A stretch of DNA of 64,000 nucleotides, taken from assembly GCF_019212185.1 (NCBI RefSeq), contig NZ_CP078138.1, forward strand, positions 2,648,501 through 2,712,500. The letters run 5' to 3'. The notes under the pieces are model-generated. The model saw nothing but the letters and a program-made list of their open reading frames with translations, was not told the origin of the DNA and ran no database searches. This stretch comes from Pseudomonas fluorescens. GTDB lineage: Bacteria > Pseudomonadota > Gammaproteobacteria > Pseudomonadales > Pseudomonadaceae. Below are positions 30,501 to 38,893 of the stretch, piece after piece. The translations under genes were made by a program, and so were the position numbers. Numbering within the stretch: position 1 is the stretch's first letter; every line of letters begins with the position of its first letter.

Positions 30501-31385
30501 GGATTCTTCCGCGATGCCTTCGCCAACCTGATCCGCCTGTTCGACGCCGCCGTGCAAGCGGTGGCCGCGCTGGACGAGCCGGATGACCTCAACCCGCTGG
30601 CGGCCAAGGTGCGTCAGGAGCGCGAGACGCTGCTGCAGTCCGGACTCGATGCCGATGCGGCGGCGCGCCAGGCCGGCTGGCGGATTTTCGGTGCCAAGCC
30701 CGGTGCCTACGGTGCTGGCGTGCAGGGCGCGATCGACGGGCGCCTGTGGCAAAGCCGCGACGACCTGGCCGAGGTCTACCTGAACTGGGGCGGCTACGCC
30801 TATGGCGGCGCCGACGAAGGTACGGCGGCGCGCACACAGTTTGCTCAGCGCCTGAGCCAGGTGCAGGCGGTGGTGCAGAACCAGGACAACCGCGAGCACG
30901 ACCTGCTCGATTCCAACGACTACTACCAATTCCAGGGTGGCATGCTCGCCGCCGTGGAAAGCCTCAGCGGTGCAGCGGCGGCCAGTTATCACGGCGATCA
31001 CAGCCAGCCGGACCTACCGAAGATCCGCACCCTCAAGGAAGAACTGAACCGGGTGATTCGCTCGCGGGCTGCCAATCCGAAGTGGATTGAGGGGGTTAAG
31101 CGCCACGGCTATAAAGGTGCGTTCGAGCTGGCGGCGACCGTCGACAACCTGTTCGCCTTCGATGCCACCACGCAGCTGATCGACGATCACCAGTACGCCT
31201 TGCTGGCGGATGCCTACCTGCTCGATCCATCGACCCGAGCGTTCGTCCAGCAGCATAATCCCCATGCCCTGCGCGACATGACCGAGCGCCTGCTGGAAGC
31301 CCAGCAGCGCGGCTTGTGGCAGGAGCCAGGGGCCTACCGCGAAGCGCTGGAACACCTGCTGCTGGATATCGAGGAAGAGAGTTGA
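27552..31385 (+). CDS. cobN: Cobaltochelatase large subunit CobN
   Basis: 1277 residues of the CobN/BchH family. It contains the conserved HVGKHGNLEWLPGKGVGLS segment and the late NWGGYAYGG block. It inserts Co(II) into hydrogenobyrinic acid diamide, with ATPase partners encoded next. About 28 residues near 793-820 (CRSEPARDG...SRAGSLLQ) are encoded by a REPIN inserted in frame and are not part of the family core. Apart from that, length and order are normal. Confidence 0.95.
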   Translation: MHLLRTQPGGFVSEDNIADLGQTPAELVILCSGDSSLALLAEAAQQLPEDYPSLRLANPMQVQNHASVDLYVDQVLRHAKVILISLHGGIAYWRYGVERLMELAQRGVQLILVPGDDRPDPELSDLSTVPAEDRERLWHFLRQGGKHNALELYRCLASRWLDRDYAWGEPQVLPRTAIYHPHHAQPNLTDWQADWRPGQPVAALLFYRSHLQAANTAFVDVFCQRLQVAGLNPLPIAVASLKEPGCLTVVEDWLDEVQAALILNTTGFAQSSPEAPHLRPFRRDIPVIQAICAQDNEPGWSASEQGLGPRDLAMHIALPELDGRIISRPISFKDLAWRSERSQCDVVCYRAHPERMDFVAELARRWAELARVPNGEKRVALILANYPTRDGRIGNGVGLDTPAAALNILRALQEQGYPLPVELPVSGTALIQQLLGGVSNDLDSIDLRPCQQSLALEDYRAMFEALPEANRSAVLQRWGEPSADPMYRDGRLMIAGLRFGLTFVGIQPARGYQVDPSAVYHDPDLVPPHAYLAFYFWLRKVYGAHALIHVGKHGNLEWLPGKGVGLSEQCWPDALLGPLPNIYPFIVNDPGEGAQAKRRTQAVIIDHLMPPLTRAETYGPLRNLELLADEYYEAQLLDPRRARELQRDILALVRETHIDRELQLDSDADAAIWLPRLDTYLCDLKESQIRDGLHVFGESPSGRLRIDTLLALLRIPRGDGRGAQSSLLRALSKAFALGFDPLDCALAEPWSGPRPEVLAAITDEPWRTAGDSRERLELFASQLISQTLSPDTCRSEPARDGVSDTSQSPDTPSRAGSLLQWSASVEVEAILDHLREVVAPRLDACGPAEMHGLLSALAGRFVPAGPSGAPSRGRLDVLPTGRNFYSVDVRNLPTTTAWRIGFQSANLILERHLQDHGDHLRQLGLSVWGTATMRTGGDDIAQAMALMGVRPVWATGSQRVDDFEILPLSLLDRPRVDVTLRVSGFFRDAFANLIRLFDAAVQAVAALDEPDDLNPLAAKVRQERETLLQSGLDADAAARQAGWRIFGAKPGAYGAGVQGAIDGRLWQSRDDLAEVYLNWGGYAYGGADEGTAARTQFAQRLSQVQAVVQNQDNREHDLLDSNDYYQFQGGMLAAVESLSGAAAASYHGDHSQPDLPKIRTLKEELNRVIRSRAANPKWIEGVKRHGYKGAFELAATVDNLFAFDATTQLIDDHQYALLADAYLLDPSTRAFVQQHNPHALRDMTERLLEAQQRGLWQEPGAYREALEHLLLDIEEES
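29928..30010. repeat. REPIN inserted in frame inside cobN
   Basis: TGTAGGAGCGAGCCTGCTCG (and on to GATGG, 29928-29953) and its inverted copy at 29985-30010 match at 25 of 26 positions. The element is read through in the cobN frame with no stop. Confidence 0.9.
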
Positions 31386-31405
31386 ACCCAAGTACGAGAG
31401 CCGAG

Positions 31406-32413
31406 ATGACTGACGTCCCGCATTTTCCGCTGTCCGCCGTGGTCGGCGCCGATGCCTTGAAACTGGCGCTGTGCCTGAGCGCAATCGACCCGAAAATCGG
31501 CGGTGTGCTGATCGAGGGACCGCGGGGCATGGCCAAGTCGACCCTGGCCCGGGGCCTGGCCGATCTGCTGGCCAGCGGGCAGTTCGTCACCTTGCCGTTG
31601 GGCGCTACCGAAGAGCGGCTGGTCGGCACCCTCGACCTCGACGCGGCGCTGGGCGAGGGTCGTGCGCAGTTTTCCCCGGGCGTCTTGGCCAAGGCTGACG
31701 GTGGCGTGCTCTACGTCGATGAAGTCAATCTGCTGCCCGATCACCTGGTGGACCTGCTGCTCGATGTCGCCGCCAGCGGTACCAACCTGGTGGAGCGCGA
31801 CGGCATTTCCCATCGGCATCCAGCGCGCTTCGTGCTAATCGGCACCATGAACCCGGAGGAGGGCGAGTTGCGTCCGCAACTGCTCGACCGCTTCGGCCTC
31901 AACGTCGCCCTCGACGGTCACACTGAACCGCTGGAGCGTGGGCAGATTATCCGTCGCCGCCTGGACTTCGACAGCGATCCGCAAGGCTTCTGCGAACAAT
32001 GGCAAGAAGCGCAACAGCAACTGCGCGAGCGCTGCCAGCGTGCCCGTGAGGGGCTGGCGGCGATACCCCTGGACGACACGGCCCTGGCGCAGATTACCGA
32101 ACGCTGTTTTGCCGCCGGAGTCGATGGCCTGCGCGCCGACCTGGTCTGGCTGCGTGCCGCGCGCGCCCATGCCGCCTGGCGCCGTGCTGCAGCCATCAGC
32201 GAAGAAGATATCGACGCGGTGGCCGAGTTTGCCCTGCGTCATCGTCGACGCAACCCATCTGCGCAAAGCCACAGCCAGCCACCGGCCACCCAAGCCTCGC
32301 CCAACCAATCATCACGGCCCGACGAAGGCCAGGGCCAGTGGGGCGAGTTGCCGGCCCAGGCACTGCCCACTGGCGCTCGCCGTGAGGTGCCGAGCTGGCC
32401 AAAAAAGCCCTAG
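31406..32413 (+). CDS. Cobaltochelatase small subunit, ChlI/BchI-like AAA+ ATPase
   Basis: 335 residues by normal decoding. Walker A reads EGPRGMAKSTLARG, Walker B LYVDEVNLL, and the sensor region GTMNPEEGELRPQLLDRFGL, as in the ATPase subunits of magnesium and cobalt chelatases. It ends in a Gln/Pro/Ser-rich linker and a TAG just after the slippery heptamer A AAA AAG. This is the short product; a -1 shift gives the longer one. The ATG at 31406 lies 20 bases after cobN. Confidence 0.9.
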   Translation: MTDVPHFPLSAVVGADALKLALCLSAIDPKIGGVLIEGPRGMAKSTLARGLADLLASGQFVTLPLGATEERLVGTLDLDAALGEGRAQFSPGVLAKADGGVLYVDEVNLLPDHLVDLLLDVAASGTNLVERDGISHRHPARFVLIGTMNPEEGELRPQLLDRFGLNVALDGHTEPLERGQIIRRRLDFDSDPQGFCEQWQEAQQQLRERCQRAREGLAAIPLDDTALAQITERCFAAGVDGLRADLVWLRAARAHAAWRRAAAISEEDIDAVAEFALRHRRRNPSAQSHSQPPATQASPNQSSRPDEGQGQWGELPAQALPTGARREVPSWPKKP

Positions 32414-32448
32414 GCATTCGCCCTCGTGCAACGGCGGGGGCGAATGCC
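32384..32448 (+). other. Programmed -1 frameshift cassette
   Basis: Three elements lie in the expected order. An SD-like GAGGTG is at 32384-32389. The slippery heptamer A AAA AAG is in the zero frame at 32401-32407, 11 bases later. A hairpin follows, with exact 11-bp arms GGCATTCGCCC (32413-32423) and GGGCGAATGCC (32438-32448). The zero-frame stop TAG (32411) lies between the slip site and the hairpin. The -1 frame continues openly into the VWA domain. Confidence 0.85.
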
Positions 32449-33066
32449 AGGCCCCGCGCCGGGCACTTGAAACATGGCCGCCAGGGGCAACGTCAGGCCG
32501 CCAGCAGCGGCACGGTGAACTGGCCAGGGACCTTGCTCAATGGCCGTCCCCGGCAACGCGACGACCTGTTGTTTCACCTGCGTACACGCAGTCCTCATGA
32601 GTTGTGGCTGGTGATTGTCGACGCCTCGGCCTCGACCCGTCGCCATCACGCTTTGAGCGATGCCAAAGGCTTGTTGGCGCAGTTGTTCGACGACGCCTAC
32701 CGCCAGCGCGCGCGGCTGGCCTTGCTCACTGCCAGCGGCAGCGCGCCGCGTTGGCAAGTGCAAGGCCTGAAAGCCTCGGCCAGCTTGCGTGACTGGCTCG
32801 ATGCGCTGGGGGCGGCGGGCGGGACGCCGTTATCGGCGGCATTGGCTGAGGCCGAGACCTGGCTGGCGCGCCGGCAAAAGCGTTATCCGGCCGAACAGCA
32901 GCGCATCCTGCTCTTGACCGATGGCCGGCTGAAATCGATGCCCGAGGTGCCGGCCTTCGCCTGCCCGAGCCTGCTGGTGGACATCGAGCGCGGGCCGATC
33001 CGCCTCGGTCGGGCGCAAACTCTGGCTCGCGCGTTGAACGCCGAATATCGGCATATCGACGACTGA
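32407..33066 (+). CDS. VWA (ChlD/CobT-like) part of the chelatase medium subunit, -1 frame
   Basis: Reading -1 from the slip site gives 219 more residues, for a fusion of about 553 residues. A basic linker (ALGIRPRATAGANARPRAG) leads to a von Willebrand A domain with the complete MIDAS: DASAS, the Thr in GGTPL and TDGR. BchD/ChlD medium subunits have exactly this AAA+ - linker - VWA order. An independent start is poor: the first candidate is TTG at 32467 with no ribosome site. I therefore read it as the frameshift extension, not a separate gene. Confidence 0.82.
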   Translation, partial: ALGIRPRATAGANARPRAGHLKHGRQGQRQAASSGTVNWPGTLLNGRPRQRDDLLFHLRTRSPHELWLVIVDASASTRRHHALSDAKGLLAQLFDDAYRQRARLALLTASGSAPRWQVQGLKASASLRDWLDALGAAGGTPLSAALAEAETWLARRQKRYPAEQQRILLLTDGRLKSMPEVPAFACPSLLVDIERGPIRLGRAQTLARALNAEYRHIDD

Positions 33067-33080
33067 TTCGGCCTCAACGG

Positions 33081-33332
33081 CTAGCTGCCCTGATCGATGC
33101 AACCATCGCCATAAGCCTGATAGCGCAGGGTGTGCACCACGCCCTGGGAGTCAGCGTACGTCAGTTCCCGCGTGCCGATCCCGCAGTACCCGTAGTCGGA
33201 GGTCGAGATCACCCGGGCGATATCCAGGTGCATCCCCCAGTGATAGTCCTCTGCAGCAGGTGCCGGGGCGGTGGCGGCTGATACCAGGGGGCTCAGGCTG
33301 AGCAGGGCCAGGCCAAGCAAGGCGGTTTTCAT
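33081..33332 (-). CDS. DUF2790 small secreted protein
   Basis: 83 residues: signal peptide (KTALLGLALLSLSPLVSA) followed by the Pseudomonas-type DUF2790 core (YHWGMHLDIARVISTSD with two Cys further on). Such proteins are small, periplasmic and of unknown role, several being copper- or stress-induced. ATG 33332 follows AGGAA; the upstream ATG at 33368 would spoil the signal peptide. Confidence 0.85.
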   Translation of the reverse strand: MKTALLGLALLSLSPLVSAATAPAPAAEDYHWGMHLDIARVISTSDYGYCGIGTRELTYADSQGVVHTLRYQAYGDGCIDQGS

Positions 33333-33452
33333 GATGGGGTTCCTGTCTAGGCGTTTGAAGGATTTCAACGCCAGTACGACGTACCCCGAGGAGGTTTATT
33401 CCCGGATTGAGCAAGCAAATGCATCGGGATTTATGGCAGACTTTCTCGATTA

Positions 33453-33490
33453 ATTCCGTTAATGCGAACATGATTCCGCTATAGCGGAAT
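33453..33490 (+). promoter_or_regulatory. Palindromic operator, likely IclR-type site
   Basis: ATTCCGCTATAGCGGAAT at 33473-33490 is an exact 18-bp palindrome. A related ATTCCGTTAATGCGAAC starts 20 bp earlier at 33453. Both lie just before ridA, the first gene of a unit that encodes an IclR regulator, and TTCCG/CGGAA dyads are typical IclR-family targets. Confidence 0.6.
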
Positions 33491-33511
33491 CTATAGCCAG
33501 GAGAAAGCCCC

Positions 33512-33901
33512 ATGAGCATCACCCGATACGGTACCGGCAGCACCGCTGGTGGCGGCCAGCCACGTCCTTTCGCCCGCGCCGTCGAAGCCGACGGCTGGCT
33601 GCATGTGTCGGGCCAGGTGCCGGCGCTGGATGGCGAGATCATTGCCGGCGGCATCGTCGAGCAGACCCACCAGACCCTGCGCAATCTGATCGCGATCCTC
33701 GAAGAAGCCGGTTATGGCCTGGAAGACGTGGTGCGCACCGGCGTCTGGCTCGACGATCCGCGAGATTTCTGGAGTTTCAACAAGGTCTTCGCCGAGTACT
33801 TCAGCCCCGAGCACGCGCCGGCCCGCGCCTGTGTGCAGGCGAGCATGATGGTCGACTGCAAGGTCGAGATCGATTGCATCGCCTACAAGAAAAAGGCCTG
33901 A
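33512..33901 (+). CDS. RidA-family enamine/imine deaminase
   Basis: 129 residues of the YjgF/YER057c/RidA family, with the conserved Arg in ARACVQAS near the end. RidA proteins hydrolyse reactive enamine or imine intermediates released by PLP enzymes. It stands first in an operon with an IclR regulator and a PLP-dependent D-amino-acid enzyme, which fits that role. CAGGAG precedes the ATG by 9 bases. Confidence 0.9.
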   Translation: MSITRYGTGSTAGGGQPRPFARAVEADGWLHVSGQVPALDGEIIAGGIVEQTHQTLRNLIAILEEAGYGLEDVVRTGVWLDDPRDFWSFNKVFAEYFSPEHAPARACVQASMMVDCKVEIDCIAYKKKA

Positions 33902-33908
33902 GCCGGCC

Positions 33909-34673
33909 ATGAGCGAAGACCCGATCAAGCGCCGGGCCCGTGGCCTGGACCGGGCGTTCGATATCCTCGATTTCCTCAAGGAAATCGGCCAGCCGCTGCG
34001 GCCCAACGACATTGCCAACGCTATCGGCAGCCCCAAGTCCACGGTCTATGAGCTGGTGGCGTCACTGCTTGAGCGACGCATCCTCGAGCCGGTGGGCAAG
34101 GACGGTCACGTCTACCTCGGACGCCAGCTGTATTTCCTCGGCCAGGCGCACCTGCGTCATTTCGACCTCAGCCGCGAGGCGGACCAGGCCCTGCAGGAGA
34201 TCGTCCAGCAGACCCGCGAAACTGCGCAGATGTGCCTGCTCAATGGCCGCAAGTACACCGTGGCGCTGATGAAAGAGGGCGAGCGGCATTTCCGCATCTC
34301 CTCGAATATCGGCGAGAGCGCGCCGATTCCCTGGACCGCCTCCGGTCGCCTGCTGCTGGCGCATCTGAGCGACCAGCAGATTGCAGAGCTGATCGACGAC
34401 GAGGATTTCATCCTGCCCGACGGCCAGCGTCTACCGCTGGAGCAGTTCCTTGCACAAATCCGCCAGGCCGGCGCCGAAGGATTTTTCTCCTTCGACAGTG
34501 TCGCTGACACCTTCACCCATTGTTTTGCCGCCCCGGTCAAAGATCCCGGCGGCGTGGCGATTGCCACGCTGTGCATCGTCGCCCCAAGGGCCGACGCCGA
34601 ACGCAACCATGATGACTACCGCCGGGTGCTGATCGACAGCGCCAACCGCCTGGCCCGTCGCATCAACGAATAA
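33909..34673 (+). CDS. IclR-family regulator
   Basis: 254 residues. The N-terminal winged helix (AFDILDFLKEIGQPLRPNDIANAIG, then SPKSTVYELVASL) and C-terminal ligand-binding domain (PWTASGRLLLAHL) are those of IclR regulators. It starts 7 bases after ridA and presumably acts on the palindrome ahead of the operon. Confidence 0.9.
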   Translation: MSEDPIKRRARGLDRAFDILDFLKEIGQPLRPNDIANAIGSPKSTVYELVASLLERRILEPVGKDGHVYLGRQLYFLGQAHLRHFDLSREADQALQEIVQQTRETAQMCLLNGRKYTVALMKEGERHFRISSNIGESAPIPWTASGRLLLAHLSDQQIAELIDDEDFILPDGQRLPLEQFLAQIRQAGAEGFFSFDSVADTFTHCFAAPVKDPGGVAIATLCIVAPRADAERNHDDYRRVLIDSANRLARRINE

Positions 34674-34697
34674 CCCTGCCGAGCAAGGAGTTAACCC

Positions 34698-35912
34698 ATG
34701 TCTTCAACAGTGAATACGGTCGTGGAAAAAGGCGCGGCGCCAGCGGGTGCCCATTTGGTGCGCGACGTCAGTCTGCCGGCATTGGTGCTGCACCGCGAGG
34801 CGCTGGAGCACAACATTCGCTGGATGCAGCAATTCGTCACGGCCAGCGGCGCCGAGCTGGCGCCCCACGGCAAGACCAGCATGATCCCGGCTTTGTTCCG
34901 CCGCCAACTCGACGCTGGCGCCTGGGGCATCACCCTTGCCACTGCCGTGCAGACCCGCGCCGCCTATGCCCATGGCGTGCGCCGGGTGTTGTTGGCTAAT
35001 CAGTTGGTCGGCGCGCCGAACATGGCCTTGATCAGCGAGCTGTTGAGCGACCCAGACTTCGAGTTTCATTGCATGGTCGATCACCCGGACAACGTCGCCG
35101 AGCTCGGGGCGTTTTTCGCCGGGCGCGGTCAGCGCTTGAACGTAATGATTGAGTACGGCGTGGTCGGCGGGCGCTGCGGCTGCCGCACTGAGGCCGAGGT
35201 GCTGGCCCTGGCGGCGGCGATCAAGGGGCAACCGGCGCTGGCACTCACCGGCATCGAGGGCTATGAAGGGGTGATTCACGGCGAGCAGGCGGTCAGCGGG
35301 ATTCGCCAGTTTGCCCATTCGCTGGTGCGCCTTGCGGTGCAACTGCAGGACAGCGGCGCCTTTGCCAGCGAGCGGCCGATCATCACCGCCTCGGGCTCGG
35401 CCTGGTATGACCTGATCGCCGAATCCTTCGCCGCGCAGAACGCCAGCGGGCGCTTCCTTAGCGTGTTGCGTCCCGGCAGTTACGTGGCCCACGACCACGG
35501 CATCTACAAGGAGGCGCAATGCTGCGTGCTGGATCGACGCAGCGATCTGCACGAAGGCCTGCGCCCGGCGCTGGAAGTCTGGGCCCATGTGCAGTCGCTG
35601 CCGGAGCCGGGCTTAGCCGTCGTCGCACTGGGCAAGCGCGACGTCGCGTATGACGCCGGGTTGCCGGTGCCGTTGCTGCGTTACAGGGCTGGTGTTTTAC
35701 CGGCATCAGGGGATGACGTCAGCGCCTGTCAGGTCACCAAGGTGATGGACCAGCATGCGTTCATGACCGTTGCGCCGGGAGTCGAGTTGCGGATCGGCGA
35801 CATCATCGCCTTCGGTGCTTCCCACCCCTGCCTGACCTTCGACAAATGGCGCAGCGTCTTGTTGGTGGATGAGCAGTTGCAGGTGATCGAGAGCCTGGAC
35901 ACCTGCTTCTAG
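34698..35912 (+). CDS. D-amino-acid deaminase/aldolase (DSD1-like, PLP)
   Basis: 404 residues of the alanine-racemase-fold D-threonine aldolase/D-serine dehydratase family. The PLP Lys is in APHGKTSM (K59), and FGASHPCLTFDKW near the C-terminus supplies the His/Cys metal site of this family. It likely deaminates a D-hydroxy amino acid to a 2-oxo acid, with RidA removing the imine. AAGGAG precedes the ATG. Confidence 0.85.
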   Translation: MSSTVNTVVEKGAAPAGAHLVRDVSLPALVLHREALEHNIRWMQQFVTASGAELAPHGKTSMIPALFRRQLDAGAWGITLATAVQTRAAYAHGVRRVLLANQLVGAPNMALISELLSDPDFEFHCMVDHPDNVAELGAFFAGRGQRLNVMIEYGVVGGRCGCRTEAEVLALAAAIKGQPALALTGIEGYEGVIHGEQAVSGIRQFAHSLVRLAVQLQDSGAFASERPIITASGSAWYDLIAESFAAQNASGRFLSVLRPGSYVAHDHGIYKEAQCCVLDRRSDLHEGLRPALEVWAHVQSLPEPGLAVVALGKRDVAYDAGLPVPLLRYRAGVLPASGDDVSACQVTKVMDQHAFMTVAPGVELRIGDIIAFGASHPCLTFDKWRSVLLVDEQLQVIESLDTCF

Positions 35913-35922
35913 TCGGCATGCT

Positions 35923-36198
35923 TCAGTCGCGGAAAAACACCTGCACCAGGTGGTAGCCGAACTTGCTCTTGATCGGCCCGTGCACCACCCGCAACGGCTT
36001 CTTGAAGATCACCGCATCGATGGCGCCGACCATCTGCCCCGGGCGCACTTCGCCGAGGTCGCCACCGCGCTTGCCGGAGGGGCAGATGGAGAACTTCTTG
36101 GCCAGCACGTCAAAAGCTTCGCCCTTGGCGATGCGCTGTTTGAGCTGTTCGGCCTCGTCAGAGGTCTTCACCAGAATGTGGCGGGCTTGGGCTTTCAT
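35923..36198 (-). CDS. ppiC: Parvulin-type peptidyl-prolyl isomerase
   Basis: 91 residues, a stand-alone parvulin domain: ARHILVKT at the start, GGDLGEVRPGQMV in the middle and KFGYHLVQV at the end. There is no signal, so it is cytoplasmic. A paralogue occurs at 50521-50802. Confidence 0.92.
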   Translation of the reverse strand: MKAQARHILVKTSDEAEQLKQRIAKGEAFDVLAKKFSICPSGKRGGDLGEVRPGQMVGAIDAVIFKKPLRVVHGPIKSKFGYHLVQVFFRD

Positions 36199-36250
36199 GG
36201 GGCAAATACCTTGCAGCGGTGGTGACGGCGGGGCGCGATTATGCCTGATC

Positions 36251-38785
36251 TCAGTCGTTGTGGCTGATCATCTGACGAATCTTGCCGGCCAGTTGTTCAA
36301 TGGTAAACGGCTTGACCAGCAGGTCCATGCCCTCCTCGAGAAAGCCCTGGCGCTCGGCGGCCTTTTCCGCGTAGCCGGTCATGAGCAGCACCTTGAGCCC
36401 GGGGCGATGCTGGCGGGCGATCTCGGCCAACTGCCGGCCATTCATGCCCGGCAGGCCAACATCGGTGACCAGCAAATCGATGCGCGTCGGCGATTCCAGC
36501 AGCGGCAGGGCACTGTTGGCGTTTTGCGCTTCATGGGTGGCGTAGCCCAGTTCGTGCAGTACATTGAGCACCAGCAGGCGCACCGCCGGGTCGTCCTCGA
36601 CCAGCACCACGCATTCGCCGGCGGCGGCAAAATGGCTGTCGAGCTTCAGTGAGTCGTCCGAGATCGGCTGCGTCGGGTTGTGCAGGCGTGGCAGGTACAG
36701 GCGCACGCAGGTGCCCTTGCCGGGTTCGCTGTCGAGGGTCACGTGGCCGCCAGACTGCTGGGCAAAACCGTAGATCATCGACAGCCCGAGGCCGGTGCCC
36801 TGGCCAATGGGCTTGGTGGTGAAGAACGGATCGAAGGCCTTGGCCAGCACCCGCGCGGTCATGCCGGAGCCGTTGTCGCGCACGCCGAGCATCACATAGT
36901 CGCCGGCCTTGACCGGTTCCAGGGTGCTGATGTCGCTGCCGTCGAGGTAGCTGTTGGCGGTTTCGATCAGCAACTTGCCGCCGTCGGGCATGGCGTCGCG
37001 GGCGTTGATCACCAGGTTGAGCAGGGCGTTCTCCAGTTGCCCGGCGTCGGTGTTGACCGGCCACACGTCCGGCGCCAGTTCGAACGTGAGCTCGATGTGT
37101 TCGCCCTTGGTGCGGCGGATCAGTTCTTCCAGCGAGCGCACCAGGGTGTTCGGGTCCAGTGGCCGGCGGTCCAGCGACTGGCGCCGGGAGAACGCCAGCA
37201 GGCGGTGGGTCAGCGCCGCCGCACGGTTGGCCGAGGACACGGCTGCGTCGGCAAAGCGGCCGATGTCCTCGATGCGACCTTCGCCGATGTAGCGCTGGAT
37301 CATGTCGAGGCTGCCGATGATCCCGGTGAGCATGTTGTTGAAGTCGTGGGCGATACCGCCGGTGAGTTGCCCCACAGCTTCCATTTTTTGCGCATGGCGC
37401 AGGGCGTCTTCGGCCCGTTCGCGCTCGAACATTTCGTTCTGCAGGCGATGGTTGAGCTCGGCCAACGCCTCGGTGCGGGTGGCGACCCGTTCTTCCAGGG
37501 TTTCATTGAGATTGCGCAGGGCTTCCTCGGTCTGTTTGCGCTCGGTCTCGTCGATCACGAAGATATAGAAACCGTTGACCGCGCCGTCGGGACCGAAACG
37601 CGGCAAGTATTTCATCAGTGCATAGCGTGGCCGGCCATCGCGGTGCGGCGAGTAGGCTTCAAAGCTGCACGGCTTACCGGCCAGCGCGGCGCGTATGTGT
37701 TCGACGCGGGTGGCATAGATCTCCGGCCCGAGCACTTCGAGAATGGTCTTGCCGTACAGCTCCTGCGGGGTCTTGCCGTACCAGTCGAGGTAGGCACTGT
37801 TGTTCAGGCGAAAGCGTTGCTCGTGGTCGACATAGCTGATCAGCACCGGCATGGCGTTGATGATCAGTTGCAGTTCGGTCTGGCTCTGGCGCAGTGCCTG
37901 TTCGGTGTGCTTGCGTTCGGTGAGGTCGAGGGCCGCGCCAAGAAAGCGCATTGGCCGGCCATGGTGATCCTTGTAGCAACGGCCCCGAGCGAACACCCAA
38001 CGGACCTCGCCATCGGCTTGTTGCAGGCGGTATTCCTCGGCGTATTCGGTGCCTTGGCTGATGCAGTGCTTGATGCTGCGCGCGACGATAGCGCGGTCTT
38101 CCGGGTGGACGCCGTGCAGGTACTCGCTGATCGGTAGTTGATTGGCCAGCGTCGGGTCGACGCCGTGCAGCTGGGCGAAGTGCGCGTCGGCGATGAAGCG
38201 GTCGCTGCCGATATCCCAGTCCCAGGTGCCCACCGCTTCGGTGGCGGCGAGGGCCAGTTGCAGGCGCTGCTCGCTGTCCTGCTGGGCGCGCAGGCTGGCT
38301 TCGGAACGCTGCTTGAGTTCGAGGGCGATGCGTCGGCGTTCGTTGGTCTCGATAGCGGTGACCAGGATCCCGGCGACCTCGCCGAGTTCGTCGCGGATCG
38401 GGCTGTAGGTCAGGTCGAGGAAGAATTCCTGCTCGTGCTGTTCGCGTTGCAGGACGAAGCGCTGCTCGCTAAAGAAACGCACCTGGCCTTGTAGTACGGC
38501 ATCGTAGATCGGCGTGGTGAACTCGCGAAGCTCCGGCCAGGTGTCGTGGATCGGCTGACCGAAGGCATGCGGGTGCTTGTTGCCGGCCAGCAGGGCAAAG
38601 CCGTCGTTGTAGATCTGCGACAGCTGCGGGCCCCAGAGCAGGAGCATCGGCATCGGCGAGTGGATCACGATGTCGACGGCGGTGCGCAGGCTCTGCGGCC
38701 AGTGACTGGCGTCGCCCAACGGGCTGCGTGCGCCATCGAGTCGGGCAATCAGGGCCTGGGCGTCGCCGGTAGGGGATCGGTTCAT
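36251..38785 (-). CDS. Hybrid PAS sensor histidine kinase with receiver domain
   Basis: 844 residues. Three PAS/PAC units (about 25-170, 175-300 and 305-425) precede a short coiled coil, a HisKA domain with the phospho-accepting His in GGIAHDFNNMLTG, an HATPase domain (NLVINARDAMPDGG, GTGLGLSMIYG) and a C-terminal receiver with Asp in LLVTDVGLPG. No membrane segment is seen, so it is a cytoplasmic sensor. I chose ATG 38785, which has AGGA upstream, over ATG 38806. No response regulator gene is adjacent. Confidence 0.9.
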   Translation of the reverse strand: MNRSPTGDAQALIARLDGARSPLGDASHWPQSLRTAVDIVIHSPMPMLLLWGPQLSQIYNDGFALLAGNKHPHAFGQPIHDTWPELREFTTPIYDAVLQGQVRFFSEQRFVLQREQHEQEFFLDLTYSPIRDELGEVAGILVTAIETNERRRIALELKQRSEASLRAQQDSEQRLQLALAATEAVGTWDWDIGSDRFIADAHFAQLHGVDPTLANQLPISEYLHGVHPEDRAIVARSIKHCISQGTEYAEEYRLQQADGEVRWVFARGRCYKDHHGRPMRFLGAALDLTERKHTEQALRQSQTELQLIINAMPVLISYVDHEQRFRLNNSAYLDWYGKTPQELYGKTILEVLGPEIYATRVEHIRAALAGKPCSFEAYSPHRDGRPRYALMKYLPRFGPDGAVNGFYIFVIDETERKQTEEALRNLNETLEERVATRTEALAELNHRLQNEMFERERAEDALRHAQKMEAVGQLTGGIAHDFNNMLTGIIGSLDMIQRYIGEGRIEDIGRFADAAVSSANRAAALTHRLLAFSRRQSLDRRPLDPNTLVRSLEELIRRTKGEHIELTFELAPDVWPVNTDAGQLENALLNLVINARDAMPDGGKLLIETANSYLDGSDISTLEPVKAGDYVMLGVRDNGSGMTARVLAKAFDPFFTTKPIGQGTGLGLSMIYGFAQQSGGHVTLDSEPGKGTCVRLYLPRLHNPTQPISDDSLKLDSHFAAAGECVVLVEDDPAVRLLVLNVLHELGYATHEAQNANSALPLLESPTRIDLLVTDVGLPGMNGRQLAEIARQHRPGLKVLLMTGYAEKAAERQGFLEEGMDLLVKPFTIEQLAGKIRQMISHND

Positions 38786-38893
38786 CGAGGTTCCTGAGTC
38801 CTTCATCCAGTGCGTGTTGAGGATGTAGACGTCGGCGGGCGGGAAAAGTCTCGTTGGATGTGTATTTGAGTGTTGGGCGCGGCTCAGTTCCTT

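Noticed and set aside
32467..33066. VWA ORF as an independent gene starting at TTG 32467
   Set aside because: No ribosome site precedes the TTG, and the same frame is already protein-like upstream to the slippery heptamer; the frameshift reading explains more.
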